A stretch of 52,919 nucleotides of DNA from Enterococcus ratti (GCF_001886195.1 NZ_JXLB01000016.1:1-52919); one strand, 5' to 3'; shown: positions 7,716-17,524, counted from the stretch's first letter. Notes: generated by a model from the letters alone, not told the origin. Translations and numbers: made by a program.

Positions 7716-9804
7716 GTGAACAAAAATCTGGGAGAAAAATAGAACAGTTTTTTGTAACTTTCTGATTTTTCTTGACTACGAAGTAAGCCATCAGTATTAT
7801 AAATGACAGATAGAAACAGCCAAATAAAAAAAGGCACCTCCATTTCTAGTGGCAGCTAGAAATAGAGGACTTGAAAAAGTCATACACGGTGACCAGTCAA
7901 GTTTGCCATAGTCAATGGAAACCATTAACTTCGTTTATTGTATCGAATCTTAAAGGAGAAATCTAGCCTTTTAACGAGAAAATAGATGAAATACATGTGT
8001 TTTATTTACTGTGCCATAAATGGATTGGATGCAATGTGTCCAATCCATTTTTTTATCCAACTGCATACACCTTAGGATAAGAAGTAAAAAAGGTGGAAAC
8101 CATGTGAATACAGGGGAGATTTTACTTGGGCAAGTAAATAGTGCTAAGAGTGTTACTGACTTTTTCAAGGAATGTTGTCTACTATTCGTACGTGAATGGC
8201 GGACGATAAAAAAGATTGGCTGTTTCTATCCTTTAGTATACATAGTAAGATGTATGCTTTTAAAAAAATATTAAATTTTAGAGAATGAAATTATAATTCT
8301 ATTCTCTAATTTTTTATTAAAAAAAGGTTTTCCTAATATAAAAATAAAGGATTAATTATCATAAAAAAGTTTCCATAGTTTCATTTTAATAAAAATTTAT
8401 AAAAAACTAGAACAATTAATATTGTTTTATAATTTAAAGTGTTATAATTCAAATTATAAAATTTTTATATCTATAGTTATATGAATATAAAATAAAAAAA
8501 TGAAATAGATATATAAAATAACTATAATTTCTATTTTTAGTTTACTATCGTATGAAAAGTATTTAATGATAGTTTTTTGTAAAAATAAATAATAAAATTT
8601 ATAATTGAGTAATATAGAGGATTTGTATGATTTTTTTCTTAGTTAATTATCGTTTTTGTTTAAATTAAATAGCAGATCATTAGCTATTTTTCCTATAATA
8701 AAAAACTTATATGTTTTAGTTATAAGTTGACAGCTTTTTTGAAATATGTAAAAATATTGTTATTAATAGTTAAAAAAATTCCGACGAAAGATCTACTTAA
8801 CAGCTTTTTTATAAATATAAGAGGTAATTCCTAAAGTAAAAACTATGATCAATTAATCGTCCAAAAATAGAAAAAGCAAACACTTCAGATCTATTAGAAT
8901 AATAAGTATTAACTAAAAATAATGTGAATGAGATGAAATAGTTATTAAGAAGAATAGTTAATTAATTGAATAGCTATGCCAAGAGAAGAATAAAGCGTGA
9001 TCGTTGGGAAGTAAGATCATTTGATTTTTAGTGGTGTAGATTTGAAGTGTTATGCAAGGAATTGGCTTAACGCTTTTTTTAAGGAAAAAATGTTTTGTGT
9101 TATTGGGGATTTTATAGGAACATTTTTTAATAAAGAATGACATTGAAATTATTCGTGAAGAATGTTTTCGAGTAGTAAAGGAAATATTTTTAAAAGGTTG
9201 GTGATTACGCCAAGTAAATCTTTCCTTTTATCAGTTTAGAAAGTGAATGAAAATGTTTAATAGACTTTAAAACGCGAATAAGATTGATCCAAGTAATTTA
9301 AAAGATATTTTTTAGGTTTACGTATAGGATTTTAGAAATATCAAAAAAGATAAGATGAAACAGATTTTAAAGAAGTTGTGAGAAGCAAGTTTGCGTTTTT
9401 ATCATAGAATATCTGTAAAATTTGTTTGGGTATTGACTTGTAATGGTCTTATTTAATGAGGGGCTTGCCGGTATGGTGGACAGTAACTGATGTTTTAAAG
9501 TCAAGTATTTTATTCTAAATAAAACAAATAACCGATTGTCAGAAATAAATTACTCATTTTAAAACAAGTTGAAGAAAAGAGAAAATGTTATAAAAATTAA
9601 TTTTATTTCTTTCACGTATAGTAAAATGGATCATTTTTACATCTTTTATCCTACTTTTTTATTAGGTATTAGTCGTCTACAATCATTAAAGTACTATTTT
9701 TGTGGACATATTATCTTTCTATTCATTGTTATTTTCATCATTTATTAACTTAATCCTATAAAAATGGTATGAAATTAAATTTTATAAAAGTAAGGAGAAA
9801 GAAC
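7716..9804. other. 2.1-kb gene desert, very AT-rich
   Basis: No ORF here has a ribosome site plus a recognisable protein. Features seen are a near-perfect 13-bp hairpin at 7837-7868 (one mismatch, with a T-run on its minus-strand side), a good terminator at 8020-8054, and protein-like fragments around 9139-9370 that are interrupted by many stops and not identified. The stretch 8280-8760 is almost pure A/T. Between a broken PTS/mupG pair and an orphan DUF4176 gene, it is best explained as decayed accessory DNA. Confidence 0.6.
8020..8054 (+). terminator. Rho-independent terminator without an intact gene upstream
   Basis: A perfect 10-bp stem (8020-8029 with 8039-8048), 9-nt loop and T-run. 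No intact gene ends just before it, so it is probably the leftover of a lost operon. Confidence 0.65.
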
Positions 9805-10128
9805 ATGTTACCAATTGGAAGTATTGTTTATTTAGCAGAAGAAAATCAAAAGGTCATGATTTTAAATCGTGGACCGTTAGTTGAACAGCAAGGAGAAAAA
9901 GTATTTTTTGATTATACAGGTGCATTATACCCACAAGGCTTGGATCCAGAAGAAGTATATTATTTCAATAGAGAAGATATTGAAGATGTGGTTTTTGAAG
10001 GATTTAAGGATGAAGAAGAAATACATTTTGTCATATTATATAATAAGTGGATTAATAAGAATGAAGGGCGAGTCAAAAAAGGAAAGGCTGATTTCCCACG
10101 TGCTACTAATAAAATTTATAGGTTTTGA
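9805..10128 (+). CDS. DUF4176 protein, type VII secretion-associated
   Basis: A small acidic cytoplasmic protein of 107 residues. It opens with MLPIGSIVYLAEENQKVMI, followed by RGPLVEQQGEKVFFDYTGAL, YPQGLDPEEVYYFN and DIEDVVFEGFKDEEE, the pattern I know from DUF4176 proteins. These are commonly encoded beside LXG toxins or ESX/T7SS genes in Firmicutes, and their exact role is unclear. AAGGAG 7 nt before ATG 9805 decides the start; an ATG at 9769 is in frame but lacks a site. No LXG, WXG100, EssC or other T7SS gene is visible nearby, so this intact copy is an orphan. Family call good, function unknown. Confidence 0.75.
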   Translation: MLPIGSIVYLAEENQKVMILNRGPLVEQQGEKVFFDYTGALYPQGLDPEEVYYFNREDIEDVVFEGFKDEEEIHFVILYNKWINKNEGRVKKGKADFPRATNKIYRF

Positions 10129-10259
10129 TTTGCACAGAACGCTTGTATAGGATATAGGAGTATAGGCTATTGAATTTAATGAATTGAAAATAAAGCAAAC
10201 TTTTAATGGATGTTCTATTTATAAAACATGTAAGACTATCGTTCTTTCTTTAAACGAGA

Positions 10260-10305
10260 ATGAGTATAAATTTGATGGATTGAATCAAATTTATACTCAT
10301 TTTTG
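10260..10305 (+). terminator. Hairpin terminator downstream of the DUF4176 gene
   Basis: A perfect 16-bp stem (10260-10275 with 10285-10300), a 9-nt loop and a short T-run. It lies 130 nt past the DUF4176 stop and could end that transcript. Confidence 0.65.
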
Positions 10306-10558
10306 ATGACTTTAGGGAATAAATGAAGGAAAAAGACTCTCAAGGTATTTCTGTAGAAAATATTTATGTGAGACAGCTTGTTAAAGAAGGAACTGTTTTT
10401 TTATAAAAGAACTAAAAAATGTCGAAAGAAAAATACAAGGAATACGATGGTTGCAATGCAAAGACGTGTTAAAGTCAAAGAAAATGAAATAAGAATGGAA
10501 AGATAAATTTATAAAGAATTTCCTCTTTTGTGTCATTGATTCAAACGGTTTTTACAAA

Positions 10559-10596
10559 AAAAGGAAACTGAGATAAATTTCAGTTTCCTTTTTTCT
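10559..10596. terminator. Bidirectional-looking terminator
   Basis: AAAAGGAAACTGA and its complement flank an 8-nt loop, with A-run before and T-run after, so it can work on either strand. On the minus strand it lies about 320 nt beyond the lipoprotein gene. Confidence 0.6.
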
Positions 10597-10918
10597 CTTT
10601 ATATATGCGTTAAATGACTTAAAGGAATCTTTTCCTAATTTATGGCAATGTTCACAATGACTGAGCTTCCATGATTGCTAAAGTTGGTGTGGATATTTTT
10701 ACTATTCAGACAAGTATAGTAATCATGGTGATTAAATAGGTTCATTTTTTTCTTTTATTTTAACGTGTTTATCTGATATAACAAAAAAGAAACAAAAAAA
10801 TATTAAAAGGTGTTCAAAACATGTTTTATGCAAAATAAGCATAAAAACTACAAACGATGAGAAGCTGTTTCAAGTTTTTTCCTTTATATTGGGAATAAAG
10901 TGTCTTTTTATGACTTCT

Positions 10919-11341
10919 TTATAAACTATAAATGTTTCCTTCTTTGTCTTCGATTCGATAATTACCGATCTTTTTAAACGTAATGACAACTTTTTCGCCG
11001 TTTTCTTTGCCGGAAACGGTGTAAGTATCTGCCTTTGTGCCGATTTTAATATCTGTTAATGTTGTTTTCTTTTGAGTGGTATTTGAGGTGCTTTTTTTAT
11101 CTCCGATATACGTACGTGACCATTCCATCTCATTGCCTTTAAAAATAATTTGACCGCTGATCAAATCTATGTTTTTTCGAACTTTTAATGAATAGTTGCT
11201 ATTGATGATATCTGATTTTTCTGCTTGTAAAGTAGATGAGCCAGTTGTTTGTTCTGTTTTTTGAGAGCTGCCAAACAAGCTGCATCCTGACAAGACGAAG
11301 CAGCTGAAAAGCGAAATCACCATAATGACAAATTTCTTCAA
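10919..11341 (-). CDS. Small predicted lipoprotein, unknown function
   Basis: 140 residues with a lipoprotein signal peptide: MKK, a hydrophobic core, and the lipobox LSGC with Cys20 as the lipidated residue. After a Ser/Thr-rich linker (about residues 25-45), the rest looks like one small beta-rich domain ending in NYRIEDKEGNIYSL. GGAGG lies about 8 nt before ATG 11341. The protein would sit on the outer face of the membrane. I do not recognise the domain. It is monocistronic and divergent from the GH1 gene. Confidence 0.8.
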   Translation of the reverse strand: MKKFVIMVISLFSCFVLSGCSLFGSSQKTEQTTGSSTLQAEKSDIINSNYSLKVRKNIDLISGQIIFKGNEMEWSRTYIGDKKSTSNTTQKKTTLTDIKIGTKADTYTVSGKENGEKVVITFKKIGNYRIEDKEGNIYSL

Positions 11342-11603
11342 GCTATTTCCTCCATTTTAATATACAAACCTTGCGTTAATCATATAACGAGGCGAAGTTT
11401 TACTGTATCTAGCACTTTTCGTATAGATCATATGATGACTAGTTATTTTGAAATAATGACACATGTAAAGACGCCTCTTCTATTCAATCCCATTTTTTCT
11501 TAGATGTCAACTTTTCGGCTGGCTAAGGAAAAATATTTAGTAAAGTAAAAATGTGATAGGAAATTACATAAGAAAAATAGCATTACAAGGGACTTGTATC
11601 TCT

Positions 11604-11617
11604 AGAAAACGTTTGCT
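11604..11617 (+). promoter_or_regulatory. cre site (CcpA operator) upstream of the GH1 gene
   Basis: AGAAAACGTTTGCT matches the consensus WGWAARCGYTWNCW at all 14 positions, 69 nt before the start of a beta-glucoside gene, a typical CcpA target. The rest of the 11342-11685 gap shows no further element I can support. Confidence 0.7.
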
Positions 11618-11685
11618 ATATTGATGGGGAACCATCTAAAAATGATCAAAAGAAAATAAAATTAAATTTAAAAGAAGGTGCAAGC

Positions 11686-13083
11686 ATGTTAAATTATCAA
11701 TTTCCCAAAAATTTTTGGTGGGGGTCGGCTGCCAGTGGACCGCAAACCGAGGGCCGAATGGTTGGTGATGGTAAAGGGGAGAATATTTTTGACTATTGGT
11801 TTAGTAAAGAACCAGAAAAGTTTTTTGAACAGGTTGGACCAGAAAAAACTTCTCAAGTTTACACTAAATATAAAGAGGATGTCCAATTGATGAAACAAAC
11901 TGGACATAATAGTTTTCGGACTTCTATTCAATGGAGTCGCTTAATTCCTGATGGTGTTGGAGAGGTCAATCAGCAAGCTGTAGCATTTTACCATGACTAT
12001 TTTGATGAATTGATTAAGAATGGGATAGAACCTTTTGTTAATTTATATCATTTTGATATGCCAATGCCTTTGCAAGAAAAAGGGGGATGGCTCAGTCGTA
12101 AAACGGTTGAGGCATATGAACGCTACGCTAGGGTGTGTTTTGAATTGTTTGGGAAAAAAATAAAAAAATGGTTTACTCAAAATGAGCCAATTGTTCCAGT
12201 AGAAGCAGGTTATCTTTATCGCTGGCATTACCCAGAAGAATCGGATATGAAAAAAGCAATTCAAGTGGGATATCATGAAGCATTGGCTTCTGCGTTAGCT
12301 ATTAAGACTTATCATTCCATGAAGTTAGATGGTCAAATCGGTATTATTCTGAATTTAACTCCAAGTTATCCTAGAGATGAAAAGAACTCAGAAGACGTAA
12401 AAGCTGCAAAAATTGCTGATGCTTTTTTTAATCGTTCTTTTCTTGATCCGGCAGTAAAAGGTGAATTTCCTCAAGAATTGATTGCTATCGTAAAAGAATT
12501 AAAGATGATGCCAGATATCAAAGCAGGGGATTTAACGCTTATTAAAGAAAACACCATTGATATATTAGGAATCAATTATTATCAACCGCGAAGAATCAAA
12601 GCAAAAGAAACGCCAATTGATAAAGAAAACGGCCCCATGCCAGAGGATTATTTTGATAACTATGACATGCCGGGGCGAAAAATGAATCCTTATCGTGGAT
12701 GGGAAATTTATGAAAAAGGAATTTATGATATTTTAATTAATGTTCGCGATCATTACGGAAATATTGCTTGTTTCATTTCAGAAAATGGAATGGGGGTAGA
12801 AAATGAAGCTCGTTTTATACAAGAAGACGGGATGATCCATGATGATTATCGAATTGAATTTGTTCAAGAACATTTAAGGTATGTGCATCAAGCTATCGAA
12901 GAAGGGGTCAATTGTTTAGGTTATCATATGTGGACGTGTATGGATAACTGGTCGTGGACTAATGCTTATAAAAACCGCTATGGATTTATCTCAGTTGATT
13001 TATCAAATAATGGCAAACGAACCATCAAAAAATCAGGTTATTGGTTTAAAAAGTTAGCGGATACCAACCAATTAATCATATAA
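11686..13083 (+). CDS. 6-phospho-beta-glucosidase, glycoside hydrolase family 1
   Basis: Cytoplasmic enzyme that splits phosphorylated beta-glucosides delivered by a PTS. The whole 465-residue GH1 barrel is present: N-terminal FWWGSAASGPQTEG, acid/base Glu167 in TQNEP and nucleophile Glu366 in SENGMG. The C-terminal end GYHMWTCMDNWSWTNAYKNR is typical of the 6-phospho group. The start at ATG 11686 follows GAAGGTG. It is a single gene with no PTS permease beside it, so its sugar must enter through a transporter elsewhere. The upstream cre site implies glucose repression. A terminator follows. Confidence 0.92.
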   Translation: MLNYQFPKNFWWGSAASGPQTEGRMVGDGKGENIFDYWFSKEPEKFFEQVGPEKTSQVYTKYKEDVQLMKQTGHNSFRTSIQWSRLIPDGVGEVNQQAVAFYHDYFDELIKNGIEPFVNLYHFDMPMPLQEKGGWLSRKTVEAYERYARVCFELFGKKIKKWFTQNEPIVPVEAGYLYRWHYPEESDMKKAIQVGYHEALASALAIKTYHSMKLDGQIGIILNLTPSYPRDEKNSEDVKAAKIADAFFNRSFLDPAVKGEFPQELIAIVKELKMMPDIKAGDLTLIKENTIDILGINYYQPRRIKAKETPIDKENGPMPEDYFDNYDMPGRKMNPYRGWEIYEKGIYDILINVRDHYGNIACFISENGMGVENEARFIQEDGMIHDDYRIEFVQEHLRYVHQAIEEGVNCLGYHMWTCMDNWSWTNAYKNRYGFISVDLSNNGKRTIKKSGYWFKKLADTNQLII

Positions 13084-13092
13084 AAAATTACT

Positions 13093-13136
13093 TTTTCTCC
13101 TGCTCGTTTAGATAGACGAATGGGAGAATTTTTTTA
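13093..13136 (+). terminator. Terminator after the GH1 gene
   Basis: TTCTCC and TCGT pair with ACGA and GGAGAA across a small internal bulge, followed by seven T residues, 10 nt after the stop. Confidence 0.75.
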
Positions 13137-13240
13137 TAAAATAACTTAAGTTTTTAGAATCTTTTTTTATTTTTTTATCTTTCCTCTTTCTTTTTTGTAT
13201 ATAATGGAATAGTCAAAATTGAATAGGAGTGGTGGAAGGT

Positions 13241-13819
13241 ATGAGAAAAAAACGACCTTTTCTTCTCTTTTGGTTACTTGGTTTTTTCGTGCTGCTTATT
13301 GTATCTGTGGCAAATGCAGGGAAAATGACAGTAGATATCCAATTGGGAGCAGAAAAATCCATTGCAAGCAAAGAATCAGTAGATAAATTTAAAAAAGAAC
13401 TTTCAACTTATTGGTGGAAGGATTACAGATTGATCGCCAATTATGATAAAGGAGAATTGGCGATTTATTTACCAAAAGATAACGAAAGCAATCAGTTTAT
13501 TAATATCGATGATGTGTTAAGCGCAATTTCACTTAGACAATATCAATTTAAAGATAAGAATTTAACTATCTTACTTTTAACAAGTGATGGAGCTAATCTG
13601 GCTCGATTAAAAAAAGGAAAAGTCATAACCAGTTACTCAGATAAAGTAAACAGTGAGCTCGTGGAAACTCGACTAAAAGAATGGATAAAACTCAATAAAG
13701 CAGTAAAAAAACATTCTGAACAAACAACGTTGGAGCCGTCTACTACTTCATCTACGATTTCTGACAGCATACAAAATACAACAAGTAGATTGCTTGAGGA
13801 GAATGTTTACAACCAATAA
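13241..13819 (+). CDS. Membrane-anchored hypothetical protein
   Basis: About 192 residues: a positively charged start (MRKKRP), one hydrophobic signal-anchor (about residues 6-27), an extracellular alpha/beta region and a Thr/Ser-rich tail. No family is recognised and there is no LPxTG motif or lipobox. ATG 13241 is preferred because AGGAG lies 11 nt upstream; a GTG at 13229 overlaps that site. It sits 120 nt upstream of ltaS in the same direction with no clear terminator between, so co-transcription is possible and a cell-envelope role is a guess. Confidence 0.7.
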   Translation: MRKKRPFLLFWLLGFFVLLIVSVANAGKMTVDIQLGAEKSIASKESVDKFKKELSTYWWKDYRLIANYDKGELAIYLPKDNESNQFINIDDVLSAISLRQYQFKDKNLTILLLTSDGANLARLKKGKVITSYSDKVNSELVETRLKEWIKLNKAVKKHSEQTTLEPSTTSSTISDSIQNTTSRLLEENVYNQ

Positions 13820-13939
13820 AGTTAATGAAAATCTGTTTATTGGAAAGTTGACTGCCATTTATTTCAATAATTTTAAAAAAAAATTAAAATAATTTTTTTT
13901 TTAGGGAATTTTCATTTTTGAGGAGCAAAATGTACAAAA

Positions 13940-16036
13940 ATGAAGAAAGAAGTGATAGTTGTGACACATCTGAAAAAAATGTGCCAAAATCGATTGGTAA
14001 TTCTTTTGGTCGTAAGCTTTTTCTTTTGGCTCAAGACGATCTTTGCCTATTACATCGATTTTTCATTGGGTGTAGAAGGCAGCGTCCAATATTTTATTTT
14101 GTGGATAAATCCAATAGCAACCACTCTGTTGTTTTTTGGTTTTGTTTTATATATGAAAAAAGCACAGCCTGCTTTAATGGTTCTTTTGATTATTGATATT
14201 CTAAATACGCTTTTACTTTATTTAAACGTTATTTTTTATCGTGAATTTACGGATTTCATTACGATAAAATCTGTGTTAGGATTTTCAAAAGTTTCTCAAG
14301 GCTTGTCGGGAAGTTCTTTTGCATTAATGAAACCACACGACATCTTCTATTGGGGAGACATCTTAGTGTTTATTGGTTTTATTATTTGGTTATTCGTAAA
14401 GAGGATTCCGATAAAAAGTCCAGCCGTATCCAAATCTACAGCAATAGCCGTTACGTGCCTTTCAGCGTTAATTTTTTCTGGTAATTTAGCACTTAGTGAA
14501 GCAAATCGTCCGCAACTGTTGCAGCGAACATTTGATCGCTCTTATATTGTAAAATATTTAGGAATTGATGCGTATACGGTTTATGATGCGATTAAAACAG
14601 GAATAACAAATAGTGTGCGAGCTCATGCTAGTAGTAATGGAATTGAAGAGGTATTAAAGTATACGAAGAAACACCATGCAGCCCCTAATTCTGAAACATT
14701 TGGAATCGCTAAAGGAAAAAATATTATCGTTCTTCATTTGGAAAGTTTTCAACAGTTTTTGATTAATATGAAAGTGGACGGCCAAGAAGTGACGCCTTTT
14801 TTAAACAGCGTCTATAAAAATCAGTCAACCATCAGTTTTGATAATTTTTTCCATGAAGTCGGGCAAGGAAAAACCAGTGATGCGGAGAATATGCTAGAAA
14901 CAGGCACTTTTGGTTTACCACAAGGTTCGTTGTTTACGGAACTTGGTTCAGATAATGTATTTCAAGCAGCTCCTGCAATTTTGGCACAGCAGCAAGGATA
15001 TACTAGTGCTGTTTTTCATGGAAATGTTGCAAGTTTTTGGAACCGTGATCATGTATATAAAAATTTAGGTTACGATAACTTTTTCGATCGCTCTTACTTC
15101 AACAATTCAGATGAAACATTAGGATATGGCATTTTAGACAAAGACTTATTTAGAGAATCTGCTCAATATTTAGAACACTTACAGCAACCATTTTACACTA
15201 AGTTTCTTTCCGTAACGAATCACACGCCCTACTATACGGATGATAAGAACTTTAAGTTTCCATCTTTGCATACCGGTAACAGTACCGTAGATGATTACGT
15301 TCGTACAGCCCATTATTTGGATCAGTCACTGGCGCAATTTTTTACGTATTTGAAAAATTCGGGGGTTTATCAACGATCCATGTTTGTGATTTATGGTGAT
15401 CATTTTGGTATATCAAATACGGATAACCAAGACCTTGCCACGGTTTTAGGTAAAGACCCTTCCACTTGGGATGCCTACGACAATGCGCAATTGCAAAGGG
15501 TACCTTTGATGCTGCATATTCCCGGATACACAAAAGGAAAAATTAATCACGAATACGGTGGAGAGATTGATGTTTTACCTACCTTGCTTCATTTAGTAGG
15601 AATTGACGATAAAGACTATATCCACTTTGGTACAGACTTGCTCTCCTTTCAACATGATCAATTAGTCGCTTTTAGAAATGGAAATTTTGTTACACCTAAA
15701 CATACGGTTTTAGGTGGAAAAACCTACAGTAATCAAACGGGAGAAATGATTGATCCAAAGAAAGCTGGTATTCAAAATGAAATAAACAAAGAGCAAGAAC
15801 AAGTGAAGAAAGCTTTGAGCTTATCGGATAAATTGAATCAAGAAAACTTATTACGTTTTTATGTTCCAGAAAACTTTAAACCAATAGATCCTAAAAAATA
15901 TAATTACAAAAATGAAGCGGAAGAAAATGAAGCGATTGAAAAACAAAAAGGAAGGAACTCAACAAGCATCTATTCTAAAAATGGCGATCAAACGACTACT
16001 CATCTTTACCCTTTAGAAACAGCAGAAGCAAATTAA
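13940..16036 (+). CDS. ltaS: Lipoteichoic acid synthase, LtaS family
   Basis: Polyglycerol-phosphate polymerase: five N-terminal membrane helices (about residues 18-160, plus one near 170-190) followed by an extracellular sulfatase-fold domain (about 250-600). The catalytic Thr312 in GQGKTSDAE is visible, as are metal-site pieces NIIVLHLES, FHGNVASFWNRD and IYGDHFG. The 698 residues are slightly longer than the usual 620-650, because of a charged C-terminal tail. The start is uncertain: AGGAG is 14 nt from ATG 13940, and GTG 13952 and GTG 13961 are in frame. Whether it is the only LTA synthase in the genome cannot be judged here. Confidence 0.92.
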   Translation: MKKEVIVVTHLKKMCQNRLVILLVVSFFFWLKTIFAYYIDFSLGVEGSVQYFILWINPIATTLLFFGFVLYMKKAQPALMVLLIIDILNTLLLYLNVIFYREFTDFITIKSVLGFSKVSQGLSGSSFALMKPHDIFYWGDILVFIGFIIWLFVKRIPIKSPAVSKSTAIAVTCLSALIFSGNLALSEANRPQLLQRTFDRSYIVKYLGIDAYTVYDAIKTGITNSVRAHASSNGIEEVLKYTKKHHAAPNSETFGIAKGKNIIVLHLESFQQFLINMKVDGQEVTPFLNSVYKNQSTISFDNFFHEVGQGKTSDAENMLETGTFGLPQGSLFTELGSDNVFQAAPAILAQQQGYTSAVFHGNVASFWNRDHVYKNLGYDNFFDRSYFNNSDETLGYGILDKDLFRESAQYLEHLQQPFYTKFLSVTNHTPYYTDDKNFKFPSLHTGNSTVDDYVRTAHYLDQSLAQFFTYLKNSGVYQRSMFVIYGDHFGISNTDNQDLATVLGKDPSTWDAYDNAQLQRVPLMLHIPGYTKGKINHEYGGEIDVLPTLLHLVGIDDKDYIHFGTDLLSFQHDQLVAFRNGNFVTPKHTVLGGKTYSNQTGEMIDPKKAGIQNEINKEQEQVKKALSLSDKLNQENLLRFYVPENFKPIDPKKYNYKNEAEENEAIEKQKGRNSTSIYSKNGDQTTTHLYPLETAEAN

Positions 16037-16052
16037 ACAAAGCAGCAAAAAA

Positions 16053-16096
16053 ACTTCAAAAAAGTTGATATATTTCAATTTTTTGAAGTTTTTTTG
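16053..16096 (+). terminator. Terminator after ltaS
   Basis: ACTTCAAAAAAGTTGA pairs with TCAATTTTTTGAAGT with one bulged G, a 6-nt loop and a following T-run, 17 nt past the ltaS stop. Confidence 0.75.
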
Positions 16097-16151
16097 TTAT
16101 AATTCATAATTTTTTTTATTTTAGCGTATGTAGTTAATGAATGAAACAAAT

Positions 16152-16204
16152 TTTTTTACATCAAAATAGCTCAAAAATAAGAAAAAATCAATTGATGTAA
16201 AAAA
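16152..16204. repeat. 12-bp inverted repeat upstream of the Rgg gene
   Basis: TTTTTTACATCA (16152-16163) is exactly complementary to TGATGTAAAAAA (16193-16204), 29 nt apart. It could be an operator or a weak terminator. The rest of 16097-16497 has no gene I can support apart from the speculative short frame at 16253-16300. Confidence 0.4.
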
Positions 16205-16252
16205 GGATGGATGAATTCAATAGAGGCAAAATAAGAATAAAAAGGAAGGAAA

Positions 16253-16300
16253 ATGAAAGCGATAAAGTGAGTGATTGTTTTAATGATTGCGATAAAATAA
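16253..16300 (+). other. Possible degraded short hydrophobic peptide frame beside the Rgg gene
   Basis: AAGGAAGG precedes ATG 16253. The frame reads MKAIK, a TGA stop, then VIVLMIAIK and a TAA stop, with GTG available as a restart. A basic start followed by a hydrophobic run is what Rgg-linked SHP pheromone genes look like, but the internal stop and tiny size make this speculative. Confidence 0.2.
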
Positions 16301-16497
16301 CAGGAATGAGGGGGGAGAGTTTGACCAAAACTTTATTTATAAATGAATAAACTTGTACAACGGAGCATAATTATTCCTAAATTTTAGTAAAAAACAAACT
16401 GCTCGTGGGAGTAATGGAGACCTGATTGATCTTTCCAGTACTGTCACATGTATGAAATGGCAAGTTATTCATTTATGGTTTTTGGCAACGAAAAATT

Positions 16498-17364
16498 ATG
16501 TACGATGGGGAATTAATCAAGCAGCTTCGAATCAATCGAAAGCTGACTCAAACACAATTAGCAAAAGGAATTTGCTCAAAAACATCTTTGGTTGGGATTG
16601 AAAATCATTCAGTTAAAAAAATTTCTTTTTCTACGCTGAGAGCTTTTTTAGATCGGCTAAATATTTCTTTGGCCGAATATGAATGGCTGCGCAACCAAAT
16701 TGAAGAACCAAAAAAAATTAAAAAGAGTCGTCATTTACTTAATAAAATTCAAGAAGATAACTTTGATCCGTATAAAGAAATAGCGAATAACCGAAAACAA
16801 TACAAAAAAACATTAGATTTATATTATTTAATACTCAATTTACAAATGTTTTGGAAAACGAATGAAAAATTAGAATTACAACTCGAATTTTTACGTTATG
16901 AATGTCGAATAATTGAAGAATATTTTATGCAGATAAGAGAATATGGTCGTTTTGAACTAGAGATACTTTCGAACTATCCATATATTTTTAGTGATTCATT
17001 TATTGATAACAATTATCTAAAAATAAAAAAAAGAATGCGTCAAATGGCAGATGCTTTTCCTAAAGAATATTTATTTATTTTTTTGATGAATTTAACGCTT
17101 TATTATATTGATAAAAAACGTTTTAAAAAAGCGCGTAGTATTAATATGGATATGTATCGCAGCTTAGCACATAAAGAAAAATCTACCATCATTTATGAAA
17201 GCTTGATGTCAGAATACTATAAAATACTCATTGCACAAGCATTAGGAGAGTCGCTGTCTGAAGAAATTCATACATTATTTGCTGTGATCGAATATACATT
17301 GGGGAAAAAAGAACGTAAGCTATTAGAAGAAAAGCTGTCAGTGGTAATGAAAGAAAAAGATTAA
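16498..17364 (+). CDS. Rgg/GadR/MutR-family transcriptional regulator
   Basis: 288 residues: an N-terminal XRE-type helix-turn-helix (about residues 5-62, including LTQTQLAKGICSKTSLVGIE) and a long helical C-terminal part like the peptide-binding repeat domain of Rgg proteins. No good ribosome site precedes ATG 16498, so the start is tentative. The gene stands alone between ltaS and the Mg2+ transporter unit, with no bacteriocin, gadBC or peptidase target adjacent. It may answer to a short peptide pheromone (family knowledge). The target is unknown. Confidence 0.85.
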   Translation: MYDGELIKQLRINRKLTQTQLAKGICSKTSLVGIENHSVKKISFSTLRAFLDRLNISLAEYEWLRNQIEEPKKIKKSRHLLNKIQEDNFDPYKEIANNRKQYKKTLDLYYLILNLQMFWKTNEKLELQLEFLRYECRIIEEYFMQIREYGRFELEILSNYPYIFSDSFIDNNYLKIKKRMRQMADAFPKEYLFIFLMNLTLYYIDKKRFKKARSINMDMYRSLAHKEKSTIIYESLMSEYYKILIAQALGESLSEEIHTLFAVIEYTLGKKERKLLEEKLSVVMKEKD

Positions 17365-17524
17365 AGAGTTTCGTGTCTTTGTCAATTCTTATATTGGTAT
17401 CTAGTTAAAGAAATAGTTTCAAAAAAAATTTTGCTTACTTAATTGGTACTATTAAAAAAAAGAACATGAGTTGTCAAAAAAATTCGTTTGACAAATGTTT
17501 TGTAAGTTGCTATATTTGCAAAGG

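Larger units (their letters stand above)
10129..10918. other. 790-bp region without intact genes
   Basis: It contains two strong hairpin terminators (10260-10305 and 10559-10596). A coding-like scrap starts at 10324 (MKEKDSQGISVENIYVRQLV, ending after 27 codons), and one further helix-like run follows around 10395-10490 in another frame. I do not recognise either; they may be decayed relatives of the DUF4176 neighbourhood. Confidence 0.45.

Noticed and set aside
7837-7868. 13-bp hairpin considered as an IS terminal repeat
   Set aside because: No second copy, transposase remnant or target duplication was found; a minus-strand terminator is an equally good explanation.
7869-8019. Suspected IS6-type transposase tail (SMETINFVY...)
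   Set aside because: Only a few residues look similar, across a stop and frame change, which is too little to name a family.
8958-9143. Minus-strand 61-codon frame in the gene desert
   Set aside because: No ribosome site, no protein-like pattern, composition follows the AT-rich background.
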